A stretch of DNA of 64,000 bases from Rutstroemia sp. NJR-2017a BVV2 (GCA_002946415.1 NJPS01000038.1:310001-374000); one strand, 5' to 3'; positions 12,155 to 26,400 are shown, numbered from the stretch's first letter. Notes: generated by a model from the letters alone, not told the origin. Numbers and translations: made by a program.

Positions 12155-12984
12155 CTAACAGGCCGGCACAGCACGGCGAACCATTCTCCTTATCGCTTGA
12201 CTTGCCTGGATCAAATCTTCTTCAGAAGCTGCTCCAGGAATCGTGCTTCCGTTATTATGAACAACGTTTTCGTTCATCTCCGGTGTACATAATTTGCTGA
12301 GCGCCTGAGCAGCGGCCGCATGCCTCGCATCTAGAGCGTCAAATATTAGCAACTGGCGGAAAGCACCAAATAGGTATCGTTGATAGGGAAAGTTGATGGA
12401 CTCATGTACTTACCATTAGCGCCCCAAATATTCGCAGTGGGAATACTGATCAACATGTTGTGCGTCTTGGCATTGAGGACTGGAGTCCATCCATTGAAGA
12501 AGATAGCACCAGTAAATGGAGCACGCTTTTCTGGTTGAGCCAGGAGGATATCTGCGGCAATGCCTGCTGAAATGGACGAAGCGCCGATGATTTCGAATGG
12601 ACCATTCAGGTCTATATACTCGAAAATGTTATCCAACGCGGCTGCGACACTTGCTTTATCATTAGGGTCGGCGAATGTGAAGTATTCGTCGTCTTCGGGA
12701 AAGAAGCCCTTCAGATCTGGATCATGGTCAGCCCTACGAATGTTCTAGACATCTAGAGACCAAGCCTACCTTCGTCCATAGGCACGGGGATGGTCCCCTC
12801 TACAAAGTGCCACTCGTACCCTTCACCAAGTTCATTTCGTAAAGCCGCTGTAGTAGCCTCGAATACCTGTTGAAGATTTCCGTCAGGAATTATGCCGCCA
12901 CTTTGGAGCACAATTACTTACACGACTATTCATTCCTGACCCGTGAAGAGCCAAGATTCTTATTTTTTCATTGCTTCCACTCAT
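12155..12984 (-). CDS. FSH1-family serine hydrolase-like protein with altered catalytic residues
   Basis: Four exons by my model, complement(12155..12330, 12414..12716, 12770..12866, 12922..12984), 212 aa. The FSH1 frame is clear: ILALHGSGMNSRVFEATTAALR at the N-terminus, WHFVEGTIPVPMDE, and a core strand leading to FFNGWTP. In this family the nucleophile elbow is normally G-x-S-x-G and the catalytic His sits in a GGHxxP motif. Here the elbow reads GASSISAG (Ser100, with Ile where the second Gly belongs) and the His motif reads NNGSTIPG, with Ser at the His position. The Asp-type motif WGAND is kept. Related LovG-type proteins release polyketides from HR-PKSs, and this gene is divergent from an HR-PKS lacking its own releasing domain. 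Function is therefore either altered release or a non-catalytic role. Confidence 0.8.
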
Positions 12985-14056
12985 GATGATGTAATAGTGT
13001 TGGTATATGGGTCGGAGATTTAGGGCTTGGGCTTAAGATATGGTTATTGACGTTACAACAGCTCACTTTGGGGGCGGGGTGAGACTGAGGAGACATTAGG
13101 GTCTTTTATATCTCGAACGTTATCATACTTTTCCAGCTTCACCACTCAGATGGCGACATTCCCTGCCAGCTGGTCCAGACGAAACAAAGTTTCTGGTCGC
13201 GCAAGCTCGAAGGTTGCAACCATCAGCACCGCACAGGAAGCTTGATTCAATCAAGTCTGTAGGGTTATACGATCCTTGGCAGAACCCCATCCTTTGACAT
13301 CCACTTACGCGCAAGCAGAAATGATAGCCGGCATGAAATAGCCTTATGATCTTGGTGGATATGACCAATGAGGATATTCATCGCGAGAGTGGACTGATTA
13401 CCCAGTGGATGACCTATGCATAAGGATAACTTATGTGACGGGAGCTCCTTGTACTCTAATCGGTCACTGGACGGTTAAAAGAGCACCCTTGCATTTTCAG
13501 CACCGACTTATGCGTCTGTGCGGCGTCGCTTATCGTTGCCTACCTTTCGGAGAGTAGCATAAGCTTAGCTAACGGTTGAGGTAAGACGGTTCCGCCGGGA
13601 GTTCTTGGTGGCGCTGTCGAGCCAGTACGAAGTACATCTGATGTGTAGACGGGCTGACTGCCATTAAAAGTATGCGGCGGTTGTCTCCGTGTCCCCATAA
13701 TTACTCCGCTACGTGGCTGAGAATTGATAAGGCAGACTGGCCGAGCAGCTTTCCTTCATATTTGGCACAATATCGCGGGCATCAACTGGAGCTTCATCGG
13801 TGATTATCCAGTCTTGGCATTCTGTGCTCCTGCCTAATTACTCCTCTTTATGCAGCTGAGACGGAGTGATTCAGCCAAGACTGTACTGTACGCGCCCATC
13901 GACACGTATCTTCTCGTCGATCCAATGGCTGAAATGCAAATCACGTCTTCATCGAACAATCGACTTGGCAGATCACGACGACTATTTTAGCCACTCTCTC
14001 AATGCTTTTTGGTTGATGCTAGATACTGCTTCTGCTAGTACTGCCAGCTACGAAGG
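12985..14056. promoter_or_regulatory. Bidirectional promoter region between FSH gene and PKS
   Basis: A 1.07 kb stretch between the divergent starts of the FSH-like gene (-) and the PKS (+), so it must contain both promoters. I see no long open frame that makes sense and could not assign a specific factor-binding site with confidence. Confidence 0.5.
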
Positions 14057-17000
14057 ATGGCATCTTCGAGGTGGGAGTCCGCAGCTGCTAGGCAGCCAGT
14101 AGCTGTTGTAGGAATTGCTTTGAAGTTTCCACAAGATGTCTCCTCAGCAGAAGACTTTTGGCAGATGTTGATGAATGGAAGATGTGCGGCCACTGGGATA
14201 CTAAAAGAGCGGATGAATGCGGATGCATTCCATGGCTCCGGCGAAAACAATTTTGACACTGTACGTCAATCGAAGCATCACCTGGAAATGCCTACTGAAT
14301 GAACCACGGAATAGTTTTCACCACAAGGGGGGCATTTTTTAAATGGTGATGTCGCCGCCTTCGATGCCCCTTTTTTCTCCATACCTCCCACGGAGGCAGC
14401 GACCATGGACCCGCAACAGCGAGGGCTTCTGGAGACCGCCTACCTGGCCTTTGAAAATGGTAGGAATTTAGGTTGTTTCTTGTTATCACATTGCTCATTA
14501 TCTCCTTAGCTGGAATTACTCTCGATCAAGTTTCTGGCTCGAAAACCTCTGTTTTCACCGGCTGTTTCACAGATGACTACAAGATGATGTATGCTAGTGA
14601 TCCAGAGCAATCTTCGCTATACGGAATGACTGGTGTCTCAGCGTCTCTGCTTGCAAACAGAATAAGCTGGTTTTTCAATCTCACTGGCTCAAGTGCCAAT
14701 ATAGATACCGCTTGCTCTAGTAGTCTGATGGCCTTAGATATTGCTTGTCAGAACCTTCTCAGTGGCGAGTCGAACATGGTAGGTGGAGTTTTTGCTGTTT
14801 CATACGCTTAGTATAAGAGTTGTTTGCCTTACTGATTACTCGAACTGAAGAGTCTTGTTGCCGGGTGCAATCTGATTCTTTCACCTGCAACTATGCTGCT
14901 ACTCGACAACCAGAATCTACTATCTAAACATGGCCGGTCATACAGCTTCGACAAGCGAGCCGATGGATATGCTAGAGGTGAAGGATTTAGTGCCCTAGTT
15001 CTCAAACGTCTTTCCGATGCCGTGCGAGATGGTGATACGATCAGGGCAGTCATAAGATCAATCCATTCGAACCAGAATGGACATACAACTGCGGGCATTA
15101 CACGTACCAGTCGAACGGCTCAAGAGAATCTCATCCGCGAAGCTTATGAAAAGGCGGGCCTATCTATGGAGCCAACAAAGTATGTTGAGGCTCACGGAAC
15201 TGGAACACGTCTAGGTGATGCTTTCGAGGCAAATGCTATTGGAGATACATTCCGAAAGGGCCGAAAGTCCAAAGAGCCACTATACATGTAAGATACTGTT
15301 TAATGTCTGTGCCATCGTTATATACTAAATGTATTCCTAGTGGAGCTGTCAAATCCAATATCGGGCATCTAGAAGGAGGTAGTGGGCTAGCGGGGTTGAT
15401 CAAAGCTATACTGGTTCTGGAGCGCGCAATAATTCCTCCAAATGCGAATTATGATACACCAAACCCTAGGATCGATACAGAGATGTTGAACATCAAGGTA
15501 GGTGACTCCCTTAAGTTAAGGAACAAGATCTCTAAATTTATAAAGTTTCCATTGCTACCTGTACCGTGGCCAAATACTGGACTGCGAAGAACTTCAATCA
15601 GTGGAATGGGATTTGGTGGTTCCAATGTTCATGTGGTTCTCGACGATGCTTATCATTTTCTGCTCGAACATAAAATGACTGGTAACCACAACACAGTAAT
15701 TCATCCACCGACGAAGGAAGAGATGAATTTGCTGTCTGAGAAACCAAGCTCCTGTCATACATTTAATGTTTCTAGACATCATAATCTTTGCGCTCCAAAA
15801 CCCAACTCTAGATTGCTGGTCTGGTCGGCGTCTGACATGAACAGTCTGCAGCGTTCAATTGCATCCTGTGTACAACACTGTGAAGCTCTCGCTTCTAAAC
15901 TAGATGCTGCCGACGCCGAGGAGTATTTATCTGACCTCGCGTATACTTTATCCAACCGTAGAAGCTCCTTTGCTTGGAAATCATTCCTTGCGGTTGAGTC
16001 GTTGAAAGATTTGTCTCAAGTGGAGACGACTCCTCCATCGGCAACTCTTTCCATGTCTACGCCTCCTCGAATCGGTCTAGTATTTACTGGTCAAGGTGCT
16101 CAATGGTTCGGAATGGGACAGGAGCTAAAGATATATCCAGTGTTTCACGACAGTCTGGTCAAGTCCGCAAAGGTCTTGCACGAATTGGGTTGCGAATGGG
16201 ATTTGTTGTGTACGTATTTTTTGGAAATGACACCGTAGTTACTGGGTCGCCGTTTGCTAACCACTCAACCAGATGAGCTGTATGAAGCACCTAAGCCTAG
16301 TGTCAATTTACCAGAGTTTAGCCAACCTCTGTGTACAGCAGTACAAATCGCATTGGTGGATCTTATCAACAGCTTTGACATGGTGGCTTCTGCTGTCGTA
16401 GGCCATTCATCCGGAGAGATTGCAGCAGCGTGGGTTTCCTTGATCTTATTTCTCATACCTGCCACACTTGCTGAGCTGCTTTTAGATACTGCATTGGTGC
16501 GCTGTCTCAAGCATCCGCAATGAAGGTCGCGTATTTCCGCGGTACGCAAGCGAAGATTTTAACAAAAAAAGATGCCACGCGGGGTGCCATGATTGCAGTA
16601 AGGCTGGCCCCAGAGGACGCACAAGTGTACATGGAGGAAGTGGCAGTTATCCACGGAAGCTTGGATCTTACTATTGCCTGCTATAACAGCCAAAGTAGCA
16701 TCACCATCTCCGGAGACAGATCTCAAATCGATACACTGCATTCCATTCTAACTGAGGCAAAGCAACAATCGCAAATACTTAAAGTTGACGTTGCTTATCA
16801 CTCTTCGCACATGGCGAAGATCTTTGAAAGCTATAGATCACTGATTCAGGAATTAGAAAGAGGCTCTAGCCCACGGCAACACATCTCAATGGTGTCCTCG
16901 GTGACAGGCGAAAAAGTAAATCCAGAAGATCTATGCACAAGCGACTACTGGGTTCGCAACCTAGTATCGCCTGTCAAATTTGACAAAGCCCTGTCTATGA

Positions 17001-20000
17001 TTTGTAACCCATCGTCCAGATCTAAGCGACGAAAGATTGACAACAGTCATGAGCGAGCACTTTTCGTAGAGATTCTCGTGGAAGTGGGACCCCATGCAGC
17101 ACTGAGAGGGCCAATCAACGATATAATCCAGCAGCTCTCTAGCTCTCAGGCCTACGTTTCTCTACTTATACGAAATATGTCAGCTACGCGGACGTTGCTA
17201 GATGTAGCTGGCCGCCTGCATTGTGCGGGGTATCCCGTCAAACTTGACCAGGTGAACCAGCTGGGGTCGAGAAAGTCGAAAGTACTTGGTGACCTGCCAG
17301 GATATTCTTTTGATCATAGTCAGAAATATTGGTTTGAAAGCAGGATCAGTAAGGGAATACGTTTCGGTGCCCATGCGAAGAATAGATTGCTCGGGAAACC
17401 GGTTGCTGATTGGAATCCACTGGATGCACGATGGCGGAACTTTATCAAGGTCTCGGATCTACCTTGGATCGAAGACCATAAGGTATGTAAGCTTGGTTTC
17501 TGAAAGGATCATCTTACTGATAAAATAAGGTTCAAGGAACTATTCTGTATCCAGCTGCGGGGATGATTGTCATGGCACTAGAAGCTGCAAGACAGCTAGC
17601 GGGCGAAGTAAAACATATTTTTGCGTTCCGTGTGGAGCAAGTGAAGTTCGATGCGCCGTTGGTTATACGGTCCACAGCCACGGAAGTCCAGGTATCACTT
17701 CGGCCGAAGCATGCCCAAACGATGGATGCATACGACCAAGGCACTATATCCTTCGATTTCGTGATATATTCCTACGTGGATGAGAAATGGATTCAGAATG
17801 CAAGTGGGACAGTAGATGTGATTTGCAGAGATCAGTCCGCAAGTGCTCAAATCGGAGACTCAACCATCTGGGATACTTCGAATCAATCCCAAATGGATAC
17901 TACAAGTTTCTATCGCACTTTACGAGCTTCGGGTTATGAATATGGCCCTTCGTTCCAGGTCGTCAAGAGAGCATCTAAAAGCATTGATGGAGCCGCTGGC
18001 GAGGTCCAGGTTTTTCGAGATTCTGCTGAAGCTCATGTAGTTCACCCTACAACCCTCGACGGCATTCTTCATCTTATTTTTGCATCATACACAGATGGCG
18101 GTAAACGGACGATGGACACTCTACTTCCAATCCAGCTGAAAAGTCTCTGGATATCAAGCTCAGGTTTGGGGCACGCTTCAGACGTGGCTCCGCGCTTCGA
18201 TGTAGCTTATGTCTCCGCACTTAAACTCGAAACAAACTACCTGGGGTCAGAAACTGACATTTCAGTCTCCACGGAATTGGGTGGTACTATTTTGGCAAGG
18301 ATAGAAGGATTCAAATTGCAGAAGATGACTACGACGACCAGTAGTATAGATGCTTCGGCCTTGGCTACATCTCCTCTGAAGCTTTGTCGCAAGCTTGAAT
18401 GGCGGCCAGATGTGAGCTTTCTAGATACTCACGAGATATCCAAGCTTTGTCATAGTAGGAGTGGAGGGTATGAAGAGCCTACAGAATTCTTCCATTCGCT
18501 GGATCGCTTGATACATCTCTTCCTGAGAAGAGCACTGCTGAAAATGAATGCAGCGCAATATGATATGGCACAGCTCCCTCCTCATATTCAGAAATATGTT
18601 GAATGGATTAAGCGAGTAGTTCAGATGGACGAAAATAACGTAGGGAAAGATACTAACATAGAATCACTATCGAAAACAATCGGAGAAGCAAATGACTATG
18701 GAAAGCTTTTAGTTACCGTGGGTAAGAATCTATTCGAGTTGATTACTGGACAGATTGATCGTCTTTCTTTCTTCTTCCAATCCGATCCCGACTTGCTACC
18801 CGCCGCGTACCTATCTCTCAACCAGATATCAAACTTTATGCAGCCCCTGCATACTTATCTGGATCATATCGCACATCTTGATCCTTCAATGAAGGTTCTG
18901 GAGGCTGGAGCTGGCACTGGTGGAACTACAGCATCAGTTCTAGATGCTCTGACTTCAGGATCTGGAGGTCCTCGCTATGCAATGTACGATTTCACCGATT
19001 TGTCTCCTGCCTTTTTCGAAACCGCTCGTGAGAAGTTCCGCGATTTTCACAGAGTTAATTATAAGGTCTTCGATGCTGAGAGGGATTCCACGGAACAGGG
19101 GTATACTCTCCATTCGTACGACTTAGTGATCGCTTCAAATGTAAGTGTGCTACCTGTTGCCCTAAGTTGGTGCTGATGACAACTTAAGGTCTTGCATGCC
19201 ACCCGGAGTTTGGCAAATACCTTGCAGCAAGTTCGCTCGCTCTTGAAACCGTAGGTACTCCATCTAATGAGTAACGAAGAAGTCATACTAATGTTAAACA
19301 ATCGTACAGTGGAGGAAAGCTGATCTTAATGGAGATGATTCGGCCTGACATTCCTAGATTTGGGTTTGCCTTTGGATTACTGGAAGGATGGTGGCTTGGT
19401 ATGGCTGTCTCCTCAACATGGCTCTCGTTTCCGTACTGATGTTCCCATCAAGGTATTAACGATTCTCGTGAATGGAGTCCTTGCATCTCGGAAGAGATAT
19501 GGAATGAGATTTTGACAGGGAATGAATTCTCTGGAAACGATCTCATTCTCCGAGATTTTGAAAACGAAAATTGCCATCAGATGTCGGTGATCGTTTCGAC
19601 AGCAGTTACCTCTACGCCCAGTGAAGCAAGTTATGCAGAGTTCGAGTTGGTACTGCTCGTGGGCGACGAATCTGAAATCTCATCTCAATCTACTTTGAAT
19701 ATTCAGTCCAGACTGAAGACTCTTGGGATGACGATTGATAAAATCGTCACTTTGCAGCAGGAAACAGCAAACAAACACGCACCAGAAAGAACAATCTACA
19801 TTTCTTTGCTTGACCTGAAGCGTCCATTCCTAAGAACCCTGACTGCGGAAGATTTCACGAGTCTACAAAGCCTGTTACAGTCGGCGAAAGGTATTCTATG
19901 GGTCAGTGGAGTAGCCTCTTCCCCTGAATGTGGAATGACTGATGGCCTTGCCAGGGTCATACGAGGTGAGAGCAACAAGCTAGTTCTAGTGACCGTATCA

Positions 20001-22503
20001 CTTGAGGTGGATGCCGGCATGCTATCACACCATCAAATTGGTCACCTTCAGAAAATCATGCAGCAAACTCCCTGGGACACTCTGAACTCCGACTACGAAA
20101 CCGCGTTCGTAGAATCGCATGGTACAATCGAAGTTGGCCGGATCGAAGATGATGACGATCTTAGCCAGCAAATTATTGACTATTCACTACCCAACAAATC
20201 CGCCGTTCAGAAGTGGAGTGAGAGTTCGCATTTGGAAATGAAGGTTGAAAATCCGGGATTGCTGGATACTATATATTTTGCTGAAGGTGATGTTAACACC
20301 AAACCCCTCGCCGTGGACGAAATTGAAGTTAGCGTAAAAGCTTCTGGAATCATATTCAGGGACGTGTTGACTGCACTGGGCAAACTCGATGGGGGTTATC
20401 TGGGTCTGGAATGTGCCGGTGTAGTCACTCGCGTTGGCAAAAACACTGAGTTCCAAGTCGGGCAACGAGTGTGTGGACTTGTACCAGGTTCATCCTCAAG
20501 CCATGTCCGCATGAACCGTCATTGTGTCATGGTCATACCACCTGGCATGTCTTTCGCAGAAGCAGCGTCTCTTCCCGTGGCTTTCTACACCGCGTACTGC
20601 ACCCTTGAGTCGGCTAGAATCCACAAAGGGGAATCCATATTAATCCACTCCGCAGCTGGGGCTACGGGACAAGCAGCTATCCAGCTATCTCGCCACTTCG
20701 GTATATCCGAGATTTACGCCACTGTCGGTACCGAGGAGAAGAAACAGCTTCTTATAGATCACTATGCGATACCAGAAACTCACATTTTCTCCAGTCGAGA
20801 TACAGACTTTGCAGATCATATCAAAAAATCCACCAAGAACGGTGTAGATATCGTCCTCAACTCTCTCTCTGGAAAGGGACTCCTAGCATCTTGGGGCTGC
20901 CTCGCGCCTTATGGCAGGTTCTTGGAGATAGGCAAGAGTGATATCATAGCGAATAACAGTTTGCCTATGCAACAATTCCTGAGGAATGTTACATTTTCCG
21001 CATTTGACTTGTCAACGCTGGTCACCGAACGACCGGAACGCCTGGCTGATGCTACTAAGACTTTGGAAAGACTGTGGATTGAGAAGACATTGCGTTTGGT
21101 TACGTCATTGCACGTATATCCGGTCTCGCAAGCTGAAGATGCTTTGAGACTCTTGCAGAGTGGGAAGAGTTCCGGGAAGATTGTTTTGGAAATGTTACCT
21201 GATAGTCTGGTTAAGGTATTTAGATTTTTAAGCATATCGATTCAAGAGCACATCGCTAATAAAGCCATATAGGTTATTTCGAATAAGAAGCCCAAAGAAC
21301 TTTTTAGAGCAGACCGAACCTATGTCGTAGTGGGTGGCTTGGGTGGCCTTGGCAGAAGCATCGCACGCTGGATGGCGACTCGAGGGGCCAAAAATCTGCT
21401 TCTACTCTCACGATCGGGGCCGAAGATAGATTCAGCTGTTGAGTTAGTAAAAGAACTAGAGGCAAAAAGTGTTACGGTTCGGGCACCTGTGTGTGATGTG
21501 GCAAATCCTGCATCAATAAAAGCGGTTCTAGCAGATTATGCTACGAACCTCCCTCCAATCGCTGGATGCATCCAGGCGGCCATGGTACTACGAGTAAGTT
21601 CAACTCCAAAGCCGCTCCCAATGCACAACCCACTAACTGATCTAGGACTCTCTGTTTGAAAAGATGTCTTTCGCAGACTGGAAAACCGCCCTCGACCCCA
21701 AAGTAGACGGCTCCTGGAACCTGCACAAACTACTTCCCTCCCAACTCGATTTCTTCATCATGCTATCCTCCAACTGCGGGATTCTCGGGCAAGTCGGACA
21801 AGCCAACTACGCTGCCGGTAACACCTACCAAGACGCACTCGCTCGCTACCGTGTCTCGCAAGGCGAACACGGTATCTCCATCGATCTTGGTGCTATGATG
21901 CTTGAAGGGTACGTGAGCGAGAACGAAGAAGTGTCTAAACGACTCCTGGAATCCGGATACTTCCATCCCTTGACGCAAGAGAATCTATTCGCTTTGCTCG
22001 AGCACTGCTGCGATCCATCCGTTAAATTAACACAAACAGATAGTCAGATCATCTTCGGTCTTGCCCGACCAACTACCATGTCAACGGAGGAGGTTCTCAC
22101 CGAATCCCGTATCGCATCTCCTCTGTTCCGGAGTATGCACACCCAAGAGTCCAACTCTTCTACCCAGCTCCCCACGTCCTCTACCCAAGAGATCAACGAT
22201 TTCAAGCAACAGTTCATCTCCGCGCCAAGCATAGCCGAAGCCGGTGCAGTCGTCACAACAGAACTAGTGAAGAAGCTCTCGCGCAACCTACCGTCGATGA
22301 GTTCAGGCAAAGTCGATCTATGGCAGCCGATGATGGCGTATGGAGTGGACTCGTTGCTGTCAGTGGAGTTGCGAAGCTGGTTTGCGAGGGAGTTCGCGGC
22401 GGATGTGGGGATCTTTGAGACGATGAATGGGGCGACTTTTAGTAGTATTGGGCTTACGGTTGCGAGGAATAGTCGGTGGAGGACTGTTCAGAAGGAGGGG
22501 TAA
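14057..22503 (+). CDS. Highly reducing type I polyketide synthase (KS-AT-DH-MT-ER-KR-ACP)
   Basis: Thirteen exons by my model, giving about 2593 aa with every junction in frame. First exon 14057..14260, last 21646..22503. [14 protein letters not shown], nucleophile Cys185 in DTACSSSL, then EAHGTGT and SNIGH histidines. [20 protein letters not shown] serine and [20 protein letters not shown] and [11 protein letters not shown]-methyltransferase: [13 protein letters not shown] motif with a further ASNVLHATRS segment. ER: enoylreductase core with [14 protein letters not shown] as the NADPH site. [17 protein letters not shown] and the SS...[11 protein letters not shown] active site. ACP: phosphopantetheine serine in [14 protein letters not shown]. 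No terminal thioesterase, reductase or condensation domain is present, so product release must come from another protein. All domains look intact, predicting a reduced, possibly C-methylated chain. No homologue of known product can be named from sequence alone. Confidence 0.95.
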
Positions 22504-23417
22504 GGTTTGGTCGCAGGGATACGCATATGGTTTGCACGAGTTAATAGAGATGTTTTGCTTTTCCCAATTGAAGATCTCTTAATGTACTGCTAAGTCTAGA
22601 GCTATTATTCTCAGTCTCAAATCAAGTAATTTTAGGAAAGTATGAATGTTGTCAGTCTAACACGCAACCCCCCACCCCCTATCCTAGGTTCGATCAACCA
22701 AGTTACACGTTCTAAATGCCCAGCCGCATATGCCACTAGCTCTAGAAAGCAACTGCGCATGTAACATAACGGAGCGACTGATAGGAGAGGAGCTCTCCGT
22801 GGTAGGAAAAACAGGCTGATCTGGGACAATTTATTGTAGCTGATTACTATTATCAAATCAATATCTCAGATATTATAAAATATCATTCTGTTTTCATTGT
22901 CCAGCTGTCTTTGAGGCGATACTGTCGGCCTGTTATTTCTGCGCCGGAGAGAGGAGCTCCAGACACGTAGATAGATACCTTCCACGCAACGTATGAAAAC
23001 CCCTTCTTACGCACAGGAATAAGTGGAAACGGCAATATCACATTAATTCATTCAATATAAGTAAGAGCAAGTTCGGCAAAGCGCTCAAGCAAAGTAGCAA
23101 ATAACTCTTATCTATGAATGGGTATATTGCGTCCCTCCAGCAAATAGCAGACAATCTCCATGCTAGTAAGTTTTCTTTCCACCATCCCCCTCTAGTCCCA
23201 GAGCAAAACTCCTCAAGCAAATTTCTCACCAGGGTATCACAAATATATAGTATAAAGCAAGCATATCCCTCAATCACACAATCAGCTCTCATCCCGTACA
23301 TAAGTAAGATTCCATGTCCCTGAGATCCCCTGCTGTACTCCATGATGAAGCGAGAAGGGAAATATCAAAGATCATCACTCCTTCCACAATTTCGCGCAGG
23401 CGGGGACGAAAAGCCTC
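22504..23417. other. Convergent spacer after the PKS
   Basis: About 900 bp between the PKS stop and the stop of the Artemis-like gene. Only short open frames without domains; nothing further recognised. Confidence 0.5.
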
Positions 23418-26400
23418 TCACAACTCTTCACTTGCCTCCCTCACCACAGCTTTTCCTTTCCCCTTCAATCCTACCCTTTTCTCCGTCGAATGTCCATGGT
23501 CTGATTCGACATCGAACCCTCGAAAGGAAGAACTAACCGTCACCTCCGTAAGCTTCACCTCCGGTGGCTCCGCATCAACAAGATGCATGCCCTCTTCATT
23601 CACAATTCCCATTCCATCCATCTCCTCGTCTTCTCCATAGTCCGATCCCAGAAAATCCCGTATCATCTCGTCATGCTCCATGATCAGTGCACTATGATTC
23701 GCCAACAATTGCTGATACGACTGCTGCATATTCTCAAACGCTTTTTTGAAATCCGTCTTCTCCTCTCCATCATCATCTGTATCCCTTTCATCATCATCAT
23801 CGTTATCGTCATCTTCCGATTCTGGCTCTTCAACTACCTCATCATCTATGAAGCTATTCCGTTCATAATCCTCGTTGAGATTCGCATCTTCGTCCTGCGT
23901 GTCATAGGCAGAAGATTGGTAGTCAAGATGTTCCTCATGGATCTCTTGCTTCGTATCCGAGTCCGCTGAATCAGAATCGTACTCATTCATGAAGACTCGG
24001 GGACGGAGATTCAATTCTATATCTTCGACGTACGAAGTACTTCCATTTCCACACCCGGTGCAGAAGCCGCCTGCCAAACATGCGGTGCTCCAAATCTCAT
24101 GATAACACGTTTCGCACCGATAGATTGAATCTACCTCATCCCAATACATACCTGCTTTGGACACTCTTTCGGTAAAATTTATGGCGGGAGGGATATCCAG
24201 TTCGATCGAAGTAGCTCTATCGCGATCTTTAAGTGTGTTGTTATTCCCAGATGAGCCTAAAGCATCATCTCCGTCCATCGAAACATCGCAGTCACCTTCT
24301 ATCCGTGAGTTAGGCGTTGATGGGGCGGATGAAGGCGTTTGGACAGCATCAGATGAGTGGCTAGTATCATCAGTTTTACGGCGCTTTGATGATCGTGAGC
24401 TACCATCAGCCATTGTCGTATTTAGCCGCGCATTAGGAGATGCCGGACTTCGTTCACTTGCGTCTAGTGGTAATCCCATGGAGGCTTTCCCATCTAGGTG
24501 AGTAGTGTTATCAGATGGGTCGTACTCATGGGCCATCTGTGACGAACTTGGAGAGCCTGAAGGCGTAGGAGACATTGCCGTAGTTCCTGTTTGCTGGCTG
24601 ACTCCGCAATCTGCAAACTGCTCCTGTAGAATGCGCATCTGAGCATCGTGCCTGAAGGTCGAACCAGAGCATAAATCGCCGAAAAGATGCTCGATACTGA
24701 ATCCTTGGTCGAATTAGCTTGCAGTGTCAATGTGCGGGTAAATTTATCAGTGATTTACCTCCGTGCCAGTTTTCCTCATCAACCGTGCAGGGGAAAACAT
24801 CCTTTGGTTTAAATATGCCCACAAGATGCTGGAGCTCTGAGCATGATGAATGTCGTGAGTATGGAAAAGTGATTAGTTTCGGGAGCTTTGAATTTGCTCT
24901 GGACATGTCTTGGCGGTCTTCTTCGTCAATGGTGCCTCTTTCTTTTCGGGCTAACTTCCGTACCAGAGCTTCTCCAACTTGAGTCAAGGAGATTTCCGAG
25001 TCATTTTGTACCAAGCCATCTTCTTCAGCGAGGGATATTGATGTCCTAGCAGATTGAAGCTCCGCGAGCAGCATTCGGCGAATATCTTCTACGATAGGCT
25101 CTGTTGTTTCAGCAAACCTAACAGACATGTTAGTAGGTTGACGCAACCCATGCGGGAAAGATACAGGACTTACACAGTTTCCAGTAGCTGTATGATCCCA
25201 TCTCTGTCAAGTTCAACACCTTGTACATCATCATGAAGATCACCCATGCCACCACCGATGCCAACTTCTGCAATTTCTATGCCTTCTTTGGTGCGAGTAA
25301 TGATGGGTCGAATTAGAACGACATCACTAGAGTAAATATCGCAGCCCATACCCTTCTCACAACTATGAATCCGCACCTCCTTGTCAGTGGTGAGACAACC
25401 CTTTTGCTCCTCATTGCCACATTTGTATCCTATCAACATAGGGCCGTCGCGAGAAGGCAATCCTACCTCGCTACCACGCAGTGACTGGTATAGAAGCATT
25501 TTGTATTTATCCACATGGATCTGCCAGCTTGTAAGCTTTGAGTCCTTCGCGGTGCCATCCAGATTAAGAACGTACCTGCGAGCCTAAAGCTTGGGACAGA
25601 GCCATCCAAACCTCTTCATACCCAAAAGTCCATGCAGAGAAATGAAATTTGGTATTGTCGGGGTATTTTGACACTTTCTCCAGCAGCTCCCGCAATCCTT
25701 CGGCCTTTGTCGGAAACTTCAGTGGCCCAAGATTACTTGTATCGAGGTATATACAATCGAGAGTTTTCAACCCCGTAGTATATGGGAGCAGGAACGGATT
25801 TCGCACTAAGTTGTTCACGAACCATGGCTCTGACCTGATATCTCCCGTATACAAAACTGCATTATTCTTGTCCTCGAATACTGTATAATGTCAGCATATC
25901 CTTGATATCATTTTCATAGCTAAGAGTTACAAAACATGACAGCACCGGTGCAGTGATTTGCATCGAATAAGGTGACCTGAAATTTCATCTCGGGCCGCTC
26001 AATGATCGTTGGTGTTTCCAACGGGATCGCTTTCTGGGAGGAGGTCAGTCAGTCAAATAAAAATCGAGAGCGAATCCGAATTTTCGAACCAGAATCTTCC
26101 TCAAATGCTTGTAGCGATACTTATGCGCCTCTAGAATGCCCTGTGCATAATTTACACGATGTGTGCGCTTCTCCAAACGAACAAGCATTTCCTTCGTGGC
26201 AGGCGAGCAGTAAATGCTTGGTTGATATTTAGCAAGGTGCCTGGAAAAGTGTAAAAATCGACATACAATGGAGACCTGTAATTTTCGCTGTCAAGCCCGA
26301 CAAGATGATCGCTATGGACATGACTTAGAAAGCACGCCAAAGGCTGTCTTTGACCGGCAGGTACACGAAAGTAATCAACTATGCTCAAAATCAGCCAAGG

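Noticed and set aside
16210..16272. Possible frame break in the PKS acyltransferase
   Set aside because: A GT-AG intron of normal length restores the frame exactly, so no damage is inferred.
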